A stretch of 64,000 nt of DNA, taken from IMG/VR virus record IMGVR_UViG_3300042362_000298, positions 1 through 64,000 of that record; one strand, given 5' to 3'. The first letter of the stretch is position 1, and the number at the start of each line of letters is the position of its first letter. This DNA comes from a virus. The notes beneath the pieces were generated by a model that was not told the DNA's origin, ran no database searches, and saw only the letters and a program-made list of their open reading frames with translations. This document shows, piece by piece, positions 27,618 through 36,900 of this stretch. Both the position numbers and the translations under genes were made by a program.

Positions 27618-30600
27618 TTATGTTCCTTTCCCAAATCCCACCGCAGTCCATAGGAAGTCCCTGCTTACTGCCGTGCCGGAGCTGTTCCTGAAGGTCACGT
27701 CAAAGCCGGTATTGCTGACGTTGGTGACATTGAAGTAATCGCCTGTTGCAAGGTTCTGCGCGACGATGCCGATGCTGGGCAGGTAGGCGTTGGTGCCGCC
27801 CAGGCTCCCCGTGCCCGTAAAGAACGCTTTGTCGAAGGCCACCGAATAAGCACCAGCGCCGCTGGTGACAGCACCGACTGACTGCTCTGTCCTGCGTTGG
27901 AAGGTGGCGTCGTACCCAAGCTGCTCAACCACAATGTTTTCGGCTGGGTCATTGCTAGTCAGCCCTGCCTTGAACTGGAAGCCACGGCCAAGGAAAGTGC
28001 CATTGACGAACTCCTGCCAGCTTGTCCAGGTAGGCGAGCCGCTCGGGTTGTCTGATGTACGACGGACCAAGAGCTTGGCGTTGACCTGATCGATCACACC
28101 GCCATCCCAATCTGCCCAGTCGTCAACCAGTCCGGTACGGCTGTCCACCAATGTGCTGGGGAAGAATCCAGTGGTGACGAAATAACGCTTGAGGTCAAGC
28201 GAAAACACGCCACCTAGATCAAGCGTATTGGCAAAGGCATACTCGCCTTGCAGTTGGGTATCACCCAAGAAATCAAACGTCGTGATCAGATCGAAATCAG
28301 TAATTCCATCAAGGGTTTCATCGCCATCCAGTACCAAACCGCCAAAGTCCTCGCTGTAGAAAACATCGGTTTTGGCGCCTTGGAATGGCGGCGTATCTGT
28401 GTCCTCACGGCGGGTCTGCACCAGCAGTTGCCCAACAGCGTCGGGGAAGTCCACGATGACGCTGGTTTCTGTTGGGCTCTGCCGGCCGCCGTCATCCTCG
28501 AACTTAACGAGGATCTCACCCTCGACCAGAGGCACGATGGCTTCAGTGGAAGCACCTGATTTAGCTGGAATCAAGTCGACACTATTGCTCCATGTGCCAG
28601 TGCCGTCAGTGAGGTTGGTATGACGAATATGCACTCGTCCTCCGACTTTTACATCAAGATCAACGGTTTGAGCCCACCGCAGGCGAGCACTGTTTGCGCT
28701 AATTGGTTCAATGGTTAGGTCTTGAACATTGCCTGGAGGTGCAGTCTTGCCCACGAGCGCAAATTGCGCAGTAGATGCCACGCTCAACTTGTTAAGACTA
28801 TTGACGCTGCGAATTTGAACGTAAAGAATGCCAGCTCGAAGGCCAGTTAATCGTGTCGATGGAGAAGAAGTGTTGATTTGTGTCCAGTTATTATTGTCAA
28901 TGCGATATTCAACACGGAAGCCAGCAATGCGCTGTACTGGACTAATCCAGCTCAGTTCTACGGCAGTAAGAACGCTTTGGCCATCTTCGTATAAATGCTC
29001 AGTCGCTTGAATATTCGATGGTGCATCAGGAATGGCTGATAAATTGCTTATATCACGGAACTCGAGCGACAAATCGCTCTCGATTGCCGCATAAATGCTG
29101 CTGTTGTAAGTAAGAGCCGTCACGCTAAATGCTCCGCTATCACTTTCCGTTACTGACAACACGCGAAACTGATTGGATTGAATATCAGTCGTCTGCAGCA
29201 GGAAAACGCTTTGCGCATTGGGAGCTTCGCTAAATGGGCTGTTCACCGTAAAAACATTGCCGGCAATACCACTGACGGAGCGCGTCTCCACGAGGCCCGT
29301 GGGCAAGAGCACGCTCATGGTCGGGGAGTTGGCTGTCGTGATTGGCAGTCCAACGATGGAGTCGACTGTGATGGTAGTGGTAGTGGCACTGCTGATACGG
29401 CCAGAGCGTCGACTACCCGCCTTAACTGGATCGGCAATATCAATAACCATGCCAGGGCGAAGAATGATACCGCTATCAATGGCAACAGAAAAGCTCACTG
29501 TTTCCGTGAGGTTTTGTTCTGCCAACAGCGACCATTTACCAAGACGATGCGCCTGCCCCCTGCTATAACAGCCCATAGCCTTGATTTCTTTATTGATCAC
29601 ACCATATTTCGACACAGCATCTGCATCTTCTACATATTCAAACTGCACTTCCCCAAGGCTTTCGTAAGTTTGATAGCCGACAGTGGCCGTGGTGTGTCGG
29701 GCTTTTTGCGAACTGCCTGAGTAGCTAAAATTGCCGTCAATTACATTACTTGGGCTCAGAAGATACTGAGACGATGCAGGCTTATCCTGTAACACAACCA
29801 TTGAGCCCGCGCCATAGTAAGCAATGCCGCGAAAAAGTGAAACAAATTCTTGGATAACATTGTAAATTTCATCGCGATTATTCAAAAGCATGTGGCACTG
29901 GAACCGGGGCTCTAACCCGCCAAAGCCATTACTAACCAGCTCGTTGCAATATTGACTGATGGCATAAAAATCAAACTTGTCCAGCGTCGCTTCGGGGATG
30001 GACGCCCCATAGCGAGTGTTGGTCATTAAGTCCCACAGGCACCATGCAGGATCGGCGCACCAAGTAGCAGCCCCAAATGTACCGTTCCACACACCGGCAT
30101 ATGTAACACGTCCTTGATAAACACTGGTATCAACAGTAGCATTAGAAGGCAGTCTCACCTTCATGCCACGAATTAGATATTTGCGTGCAGGAATGTTATC
30201 AAATTGTCGTGAATCAAACCGGAGAAATGATAATGCCGAGTTTGGGTAGCGTAGTTTTTCGTCAAGAATTTCTGTATAGCTAAACCAAAAGGTGCGATTT
30301 TGGCGCCGAGCGCTGCTTTCGTCGGCAGACACACGCACCAAGCGAATATCCACGGGAAAACTACCGCTAAGGGTTAGTAAATAATCGCGCTGATAGCTAT
30401 TGGTCGTTTTACCACTAATCGTATCGTCAACAACAGTGGTGTAACCGCCACCGTTGTATTGCACTTGCACTTGAACGCGCACAGAGTGACCAATGATATC
30501 GCCATCGTCTTCAATAATTTGCAACGCTGGCAGTTGAATGGTCACCCTCACGCGATCCACGTCTGTGTCCGTGACGCTCCTGACGACTGGCGTGGCATTA

Positions 30601-31373
30601 GTCACTTCAACATTCACACCATTCTCGGACTCCGTGCCATTCGTGGCCGCTATGTATGACTGAGCTTGAGTGCCAGCGCGGAAGTCGGTGGTATAGCCAG
30701 TAAAATTGCTTCCTCCGCTAGGGCCGAGGATTGGGGTGCCATCAAGATAGACGCTCTTCAGGCCATCGTCCAGCCCTTGAATCTCGCCTTCGCAGAGTAA
30801 ATCAAGGACGCTGGCATATTGAACAGACTGCAGCGAATCATCTGCTTCGGTGGGCACGCTTTGCGAGCCACCGCCGCCCTTGCCGCCGCCTCCGCCGCCA
30901 CCAGCGCCTGCGATGGTCGCGCCGAGGCCAGCGTTATGCACGCGAATATTATCCGCAATGAAAGTATGCTGCCCTTCAACCGTTAAGTTGTAAACAGTAG
31001 TTGCTTGGAGTTTTTCTTTGTGCAAAATTGGACGCAAGTGCCCCAATCCGTCGACTAAGCAATCATCTGCTCCAAGCGTGTCAATACAAACAAAGGCGTT
31101 GAATTGGTTTAACACCCAATGGTTAGGAGTGGCGTCTAGGTGGTTGCCGCCCCAAAAATGGTAGCGATTGACAAGTTGATCTTCGTGAACGTGAAGCTTG
31201 AGGATCTGAGCCGGAATAATTCGCCCTTGATCATCAAAGCTTAAAACTACGTCACCAGGCTCTAATGAGTCAATGCGACGTTGACCACCAGGTACGCTGA
31301 CAAGCGTATACCCTGGAAAACAGCCGCTACCACCGCCGCCACCACCTGCACCTCTGACTATGGAATAGGTCAT
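27618..31373 (-). CDS. Tail-tip protein J with embedded Hint (intein-like) domain
   Basis: ATG 31373, 1251 aa, host-specificity protein J of lambda-like tails. Residues 18-147 are a Hint domain: C18 in GCFPGYTLVSVPGGQ, an ATPNH block near residue 84, and the end TVYNLTVEGQHTFIAD...VHN147. Gly-rich linkers flank it. The J core (EIQGLDDGLKSVYLDGTPIL, and later RYPNSALSFLRFDSRQFDNI) follows, then fibronectin III-like domains near residues 785-970 and a beta-rich tip. The residue after N147 is Ala, so ordinary splicing is unlikely. Confidence 0.85.
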   Translation of the reverse strand: MTYSIVRGAGGGGGGSGCFPGYTLVSVPGGQRRIDSLEPGDVVLSFDDQGRIIPAQILKLHVHEDQLVNRYHFWGGNHLDATPNHWVLNQFNAFVCIDTLGADDCLVDGLGHLRPILHKEKLQATTVYNLTVEGQHTFIADNIRVHNAGLGATIAGAGGGGGGGKGGGGSQSVPTEADDSLQSVQYASVLDLLCEGEIQGLDDGLKSVYLDGTPILGPSGGSNFTGYTTDFRAGTQAQSYIAATNGTESENGVNVEVTNATPVVRSVTDTDVDRVRVTIQLPALQIIEDDGDIIGHSVRVQVQVQYNGGGYTTVVDDTISGKTTNSYQRDYLLTLSGSFPVDIRLVRVSADESSARRQNRTFWFSYTEILDEKLRYPNSALSFLRFDSRQFDNIPARKYLIRGMKVRLPSNATVDTSVYQGRVTYAGVWNGTFGAATWCADPAWCLWDLMTNTRYGASIPEATLDKFDFYAISQYCNELVSNGFGGLEPRFQCHMLLNNRDEIYNVIQEFVSLFRGIAYYGAGSMVVLQDKPASSQYLLSPSNVIDGNFSYSGSSQKARHTTATVGYQTYESLGEVQFEYVEDADAVSKYGVINKEIKAMGCYSRGQAHRLGKWSLLAEQNLTETVSFSVAIDSGIILRPGMVIDIADPVKAGSRRSGRISSATTTTITVDSIVGLPITTANSPTMSVLLPTGLVETRSVSGIAGNVFTVNSPFSEAPNAQSVFLLQTTDIQSNQFRVLSVTESDSGAFSVTALTYNSSIYAAIESDLSLEFRDISNLSAIPDAPSNIQATEHLYEDGQSVLTAVELSWISPVQRIAGFRVEYRIDNNNWTQINTSSPSTRLTGLRAGILYVQIRSVNSLNKLSVASTAQFALVGKTAPPGNVQDLTIEPISANSARLRWAQTVDLDVKVGGRVHIRHTNLTDGTGTWSNSVDLIPAKSGASTEAIVPLVEGEILVKFEDDGGRQSPTETSVIVDFPDAVGQLLVQTRREDTDTPPFQGAKTDVFYSEDFGGLVLDGDETLDGITDFDLITTFDFLGDTQLQGEYAFANTLDLGGVFSLDLKRYFVTTGFFPSTLVDSRTGLVDDWADWDGGVIDQVNAKLLVRRTSDNPSGSPTWTSWQEFVNGTFLGRGFQFKAGLTSNDPAENIVVEQLGYDATFQRRTEQSVGAVTSGAGAYSVAFDKAFFTGTGSLGGTNAYLPSIGIVAQNLATGDYFNVTNVSNTGFDVTFRNSSGTAVSRDFLWTAVGFGKGT
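30933..31322 (-). other. Hint (intein-like) domain inside gene J
   Basis: It covers codons 18 to 147 of the J protein. The N-terminal Cys, TxxH block and terminal His-Asn needed for N-S shift and Asn cyclisation are present. No homing endonuclease insertion is present (130 residues only). Confidence 0.75.
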
Positions 31374-32002
31374 GCTGTTTGATTTACATCAAGGCCGCTG
31401 CTAATCACCGCAGAGCCCACGAAAAGACGGCCATAGGCCACTGGTACTGGCAATCCTTGCTTGGATGTGTTGACAATGCCTGAGAAACTGAAGCTCTCCA
31501 ACCGCGCCGCTTCCCGCCCAGAAGTAAAGCCGCCCATGCTTTGTTGAGGCGAGATTAAAGTTGACACGCCTGTCAACAAAAGACTTGCGCCAGTGAGGCC
31601 AATACCTAGAGAAAGTGCAGTAAATGGCGTACCAAAAATAGTAGCAGCAGCAACGCCACCCCCAAGTCCTGGCACCAAAATAGAAAGAGCAATCAAGCCA
31701 ATGCCCGCAAAAATTTGCCCAACACCTTGACCAGCTCCAATAACTACGGGAGTGATGCTAAAAACTTCCCTTTCCGACCATGGTAAAACCAAACCTTCGG
31801 GGTTTTGTTTTGTAATTTTGTCCTTGCCAAGTCCAATGCGAAAACCAGCGCCTGCCGCTTCTTCATTGATCAACCATTGTTCAAGCCCTGGGAAGTTGAT
31901 ACACAACGCCTTGATTGCTTGAGCAGGTGTGTCAACGTCAAACTCAAACCGGCACTGCCCGAGCTTCTTGCGGAGAGCGCCATACACCTTAACGACTTTC
32001 AT
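31370..32002 (-). CDS. Tail assembly protein I
   Basis: ATG 32002, 210 aa, overlapping J by ATGA. VKVYGALRKKLGQCRFEFDV and TPAQAIKALCINFPGLEQWL match lambda gpI. A Gly/Ala-rich hydrophobic middle and a conserved end (VNTSKQGLPVPVAYGRLFVG) follow. It precedes J exactly as in lambda. Confidence 0.8.
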   Translation of the reverse strand: MKVVKVYGALRKKLGQCRFEFDVDTPAQAIKALCINFPGLEQWLINEEAAGAGFRIGLGKDKITKQNPEGLVLPWSEREVFSITPVVIGAGQGVGQIFAGIGLIALSILVPGLGGGVAAATIFGTPFTALSLGIGLTGASLLLTGVSTLISPQQSMGGFTSGREAARLESFSFSGIVNTSKQGLPVPVAYGRLFVGSAVISSGLDVNQTA

Positions 32003-32708
32003 GCCGCAAGACCATGGCAGTATTCTTTACATAATAGCCACCATAAACGTCCCTGCTGGATAGTCTTCCTTGGACGTGGTGCAGAATTTGCTGATCGCCA
32101 AGATAGATAGCGCCATGGTTAGGGAGATCAGCGCCAAGCTGCATTAAAATTCCATCACCGTATTGCAAATCTTCAAAGGCAATTTGACGAAACCCCTGAC
32201 TCTTATATCCATCAACGTAAAGATTTTCCCCTCTCTCCCAAAAGCCATCGCGACGTTCAAAATCAGCCAGTTCAATGCCAAGCTCTCGCCTGTACCAATC
32301 ACGCACTAATGCATAGCAATCAACAACACCAAAGACAAATTCACGACCGACATAGGGTAGGTCAAAATCCTTCGGCTCGCAACCGCCCCATTCTTCAGTC
32401 TTGGGGTTGACTATTATCCACGGAAGACCAGTTTTGTTGCAGCTAATCTGATCTGCGACTGATGGCTGGGGGCGGCTAATTGGATGGCTATGTATCACTG
32501 CAATAATCTCTCCCAGATCTTCCGCAATAGCATAGTCACTAGGATCCAGAACAAAGTGTTCGTCGGGAGTGGCGGCAATATTTGTGCAAGGAAAGTATCG
32601 ACGACGCCCCTTAACAACGTGAATTAGTCCACACGATTCTTTCGGGTCGCAAATCTTGGCGTGCCGTAAGATGTCAGCTTGCAAAGCGGCACTTAGCTTC
32701 ATTTCCAT
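31989..32708 (-). CDS. Tail-tip peptidase K (JAMM plus NlpC/P60)
   Basis: ATG 32708, 239 aa. N-terminal JAMM/Mov34 domain with E-loop and HSHP...PSVAD metal motif; C-terminal NlpC/P60 cysteine peptidase with VDCYALVRDWYRRE and PNHGAIYLG. This is the lambda gpK architecture, acting in tail-tip assembly and local cell-wall digestion at entry. Overlaps gene I by 14 bases. Confidence 0.85.
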   Translation of the reverse strand: MEMKLSAALQADILRHAKICDPKESCGLIHVVKGRRRYFPCTNIAATPDEHFVLDPSDYAIAEDLGEIIAVIHSHPISRPQPSVADQISCNKTGLPWIIVNPKTEEWGGCEPKDFDLPYVGREFVFGVVDCYALVRDWYRRELGIELADFERRDGFWERGENLYVDGYKSQGFRQIAFEDLQYGDGILMQLGADLPNHGAIYLGDQQILHHVQGRLSSRDVYGGYYVKNTAMVLRHESR

Positions 32709-32712
32709 TTCC

Positions 32713-33606
32713 CTACTCGGTTAACCCTGCGCCCGGATAAGACCCGAACGGCAATGGCGAAGTGGCCCCAAATCTAAGCTTGCACGAACTCAGTCTTTTA
32801 CCGCAAGCATCAAGGGCTAAAGTGCCCACAGGGTTGTCACTTGCATTCCAATAGTTGCTACCTGTATAGCCGCATTCGGCGGAGCGGTATTGCCATTGGC
32901 AAATATTAGCGATCAATTGACGTTTTGGAATCATCATGCCTGCCATGTCCAACTTGCTCGCCAGCTCCCATTGCACTACATCGCGATTTTCTGAAGATTT
33001 GCGATCAACATACCAGATTTCATCGGGAAATTTTGCATGTGGGTCAGCGGTCGCTTCTCCATCAAGAAATTTTTTTAATGTCCTAATGCGAGTAATTTTT
33101 GCGCCGCCCAGATCGTTGCCGGGCGTTACAGCATTTGCCAAAAGAATCAATGTACTAATTTCGCCCCCCAAGTTTGCGACTGTCAAGGTGGGCCTGGGAA
33201 GGGTGCCTCCGCTTACATAATCAAAGCCTTCCGCTTGAATAGGTAGACGCACATATTCGTTGCCATTCCAAACAATATTGCCAGTGACGCTTGCGTTTAC
33301 GCCAGCATGAAAATAGTAAGTGTCGCTGCTTCCATGGAGAGTGGCATCAAGTGTGAGCTGAAACAGTTCAATAATGGCATTCGGTGCCAACACTGATAGC
33401 TCTTCGTAAACGCTACTTACAGCCGTCCAGGTGACGCCTCCGTCGACGATGGTACTACCAATGTCAGTTGGCCAAGAAGGCTGACTGCTGGCGCTTGTGC
33501 CGGCCACTGTGCAGCGAAATACAAGGCCGCTAGCCTGCAGGGCCGTCGCACGGACGATTTGACCAACCGTGTAAGCAGTGCTAGAAGCCCAAGCAGAATA
33601 AGCCAC
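32713..33606 (-). CDS. Minor tail protein L with extra N-terminal domain
   Basis: GTG 33606 (TAGTG overlap with gene M), 297 aa. Residues ~75-297 match lambda gpL, including the cysteine cluster (ICQWQYRSAECGYTG, then LDACGKRLSSCK) that binds an iron-sulphur cluster in that family. Residues 1-65 (YSAWASSTAYTVGQIVRATA, then QPSWPTDIGSTIVDGGVTW) are a carbohydrate-binding-like module not found in lambda gpL. Confidence 0.75.
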   Translation of the reverse strand: MAYSAWASSTAYTVGQIVRATALQASGLVFRCTVAGTSASSQPSWPTDIGSTIVDGGVTWTAVSSVYEELSVLAPNAIIELFQLTLDATLHGSSDTYYFHAGVNASVTGNIVWNGNEYVRLPIQAEGFDYVSGGTLPRPTLTVANLGGEISTLILLANAVTPGNDLGGAKITRIRTLKKFLDGEATADPHAKFPDEIWYVDRKSSENRDVVQWELASKLDMAGMMIPKRQLIANICQWQYRSAECGYTGSNYWNASDNPVGTLALDACGKRLSSCKLRFGATSPLPFGSYPGAGLTE

Positions 33607-33947
33607 TATGGTTCAAAGATTTGGTTGAAAGTGGCGTTGATTTGATTGAATCCGTCGCCTAGCAATTGCTTGGTCCATTCGCGACATACCCACTTGTAAG
33701 AAGAGCTTTCTCCTGGTGGAGTCCAATCAAATGAATTTGCATCATCAGCTCTAGCATCTAAAAATGTTTCAATGGTGTCGGCATCGGTGTCGTTCACCAT
33801 GAAAGTGAGAGACCATTCTTTTGGGTTTTGATTGAGCCCATATTTAAGACGTTGCTCGTAACCATCGCCAAATTGAACCGTGCGAACTCGTGGTTGACTG
33901 CGCTTTTGCGCATCAAAAGTGGGAGCAATGGATGGGAAAGTGGCCAT
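33606..33947 (-). CDS. Minor tail protein M
   Basis: ATG 33947, 113 aa. RTVQFGDGYEQRLKYGLNQN, WSLTFMVNDTDADTIETFLD and SYKWVCREWTKQLLGDGFNQ are the lambda gpM pattern. It connects the tape-measure complex to the tip and sits directly after the tape-measure gene. Confidence 0.8.
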   Translation of the reverse strand: MATFPSIAPTFDAQKRSQPRVRTVQFGDGYEQRLKYGLNQNPKEWSLTFMVNDTDADTIETFLDARADDANSFDWTPPGESSSYKWVCREWTKQLLGDGFNQINATFNQIFEP

Positions 33948-33953
33948 AATTAA

Positions 33954-36900
33954 CTATCGGACAAGAAGGCCGCCAGGGCGCTGTTGCTTGACGATTTCTG
34001 ACTGCACCGCTGCACTGACAATGCTCGCCAGTGCTTTTGCTTGGCCTTCGTCGCCTTCCGTTTTTGTGCCTTTCGCGTCCACGTTAATAGTAATACTAAT
34101 GTCACCATTGCCACCTCCCATCATCTCCACTGGAATGGAGCGACCATCGGGCAATGGCACGACCGCTTCATTGTAACGACCTTCACCAATCAATCCCATG
34201 GTTGGACCGTTGACAATGCCTCCGTTGGCAAATTGACGGATGCCAAAATTAGGGCCAAATGTGCCAAAGCCCTGCCCCGCTGGATTTTGAAGAATACCTC
34301 CGCCCGCTCCGATCCCCACTCCAGATGGCAAGGCGACTGATTGCCCCACACGAGCCCCGCCACCAAAGAAACCTCCGATTCCAGGGATCAAGCTAGCCGC
34401 GAGTCCGATGATTTGCATCTCAATCCACTTAGCAATCATCCTTGCCGCCATGTCCAAGAAATAATTGCCAACACTTTGGAAAAAATTAGCCAACGCCTGC
34501 TGAGCAGTCATGGAACCACTTACGATGCCCTTGAAAGAATCCGCAAAAGAAGATCCTATTGCTTGCGCCATAGGCACAATCTGATATCTCATGTCGGTCA
34601 ACTTTTGCAATTCTTCTCTCGATGCTTTTATTGCCTGAGCCATGTCAATAAATGGCTTCATCAAGTCGACTTGCCCGGCTAATTGCGTTATTTCCCCTTG
34701 ACGCTGACCAGAAAGCTGCATCCAGTCAGGGCCAAGTTTAGCTTGCGCTCCAGCCAGAGCGGTGGACGGAGCAAAAGCTTGCGCTCCCGTTTGCAATTCC
34801 GAACGCAAATCTTTGACAATATCTCGTGTCACGCGAACTCCAGCAGCCGCCGTTTGCTGGGCAGGTGTCATGTCAGCTTGTCCACCCCTCATTTGAGTGA
34901 GCGAAGTGACCAAGGTTTTGTATTCGGGGCGAGTGCCCACTCGTTTGTTGACATAATTCAACAGCTCGTCTATGGCTTGAATGTTGTCAATAGTCTCTTT
35001 TTTGATGTCACCCAGCGCCTTCCGCAGGGGCGTCATTTCCGGCGTATCTTGCCTGTAAATTTTGTCAAATAACTCTTGAGCTTTTGTTGCCGCTTCGGAA
35101 ATTTCTTTTGTTATGTTTTTCCACTCTTCGTCAGTTTCGGCTACTATTTTCTTGTATTCCAACAGCTCATTTGATCGGGCTAAGTCACGAACGCGCCCGG
35201 TTTGCGTTCTATTGATTTCATCCACGCGAAGCTTTAGGAGCTGTACCGCGAGCACTCTTTTGGCTTCAAGTTGAGAAAGCTCATCCTTGCCAATCGCATT
35301 GATTTCGTTTTGCTTTTGAAGCTGTTCTTGTAGCAATTGGTTGTAAGCGCTTTCCTCTTTGGCAACGCCTTTTGTATCAGGCTCTCCTTGAATTTTGCTC
35401 AGTCCTTTTTCCGTTTCAACGCGCTGTTTCCTTGCTTGCGTTAGCGCACGCTCTGCTTGAATAATTTTAGTTTGAGCCTCCAGATAGCCTCTTTGTGCCG
35501 CTCCCAGGTTGGCGGAAATTGCCCCTGGCATTGTCTGTACCGTAAGGTTACGCTGTCCACCCTCTTGGGCGAAGGCCATGTTGGAGGAAAGCCCAAGCGC
35601 CTGCAATTCCTCGGCCTGCTGGGGGCTAACGCTTCTTTTTCCGGCTCGCAAGTCGCTCAGTAATGTTTGCGCACGCTTAATGCGAGCCGCCAAGGCTTTC
35701 TGCTCTGTCAATTCCACGGTCACGCCTGCCACATCCCCTGCTTCGCCCAAAGCCTTAACTGCATCAGCAAATTGCAGCATTTTCTGGCGAGCCGTCTGAG
35801 CAGCAGCTCCAGCCGAGAGAAATCGCTCCGCCAGCATGCCCAGCCCGATAATGGCCAAGCCAATGCCAGTTCGCGCCACTAAGCCTGTCAGAGCAGCATT
35901 TACACCTCTAATCGCAGTTGCGGTTTGCGCGGCGGTAGCACCGGTTAGAGTCATGGCATTGCGGAATGCAGTGAATCTGCCTACTCCTAAAAGCATTTGA
36001 GCGTTAAACAGGCCGAGTGGACCAAGCATCGTCACCACTGCCGTGCGTAAAATGCCAAATGCCGTAATAACCGGCAGCACCACCGCATAAACGCGAACCA
36101 AATAGCCCGTCAAGGGACTACCAGCAACTGAAAGAAAAATCTTGCCAACTTCCAGGGCAATTTTAATCAACTGTCCAAACACTGGCAGTATTTGCTTGAT
36201 ATTATTCTGTATTCCCTGCAATGCTGGTTGCAACTGTTTCAGTTCGTTTGCTATCGCCATGCCGCCGGATGTCTTGGCCTGTGTGCCAGTAAAAAATGCA
36301 TTGATACCATCCGTAGCGTCTTTTAATCCTTGGCTCAATGGAGAAACAAAACTATTAAGAAATTGTACAGCTATTGGCTCGAAACTCTCGTAAAAACCCT
36401 TGAGGGAGTTCCTCATATTATTCATTGAACCCTGGAAAGTATTTGCCGCGCCCCTTGCTCCCTCCGAGAATTTTTGATTAAGCAAAATCGTTACATTATT
36501 AAGCAAGTCTTTCATGGCTTGCCCCTTGTAGGCGCCATCTTCTAGCGCCTTTGAGAATTGAGCAATTGCATTTGGCCCCTCAAATCCCGCCGCTTCGGCA
36601 AATAGCGCCATCGCCCCTGGAAGAACATCGCCCAGTTGCCCCTTCAGCTCTTCGCTCATCACTTGACCCTTGCTGGCCATCTGAGCAAAGGCATAGGTCA
36701 CTCGATCGACTTTGTCGGAACTCATCCCAAAGGTGGCAGCGGCTTTGCTAATGCCGGTGAACAGATCTCTCACCTCTTCGCCAGCAAAGCCCGCTGGCTG
36801 CATAGATGCGTATAACTTGGTAAATCCACCTCTAGCCGACTCAAGGGGAATGTTATACTTGCTAACCAAGTCCAGAATCAAGGCGTTTGATTTCGCGGCC

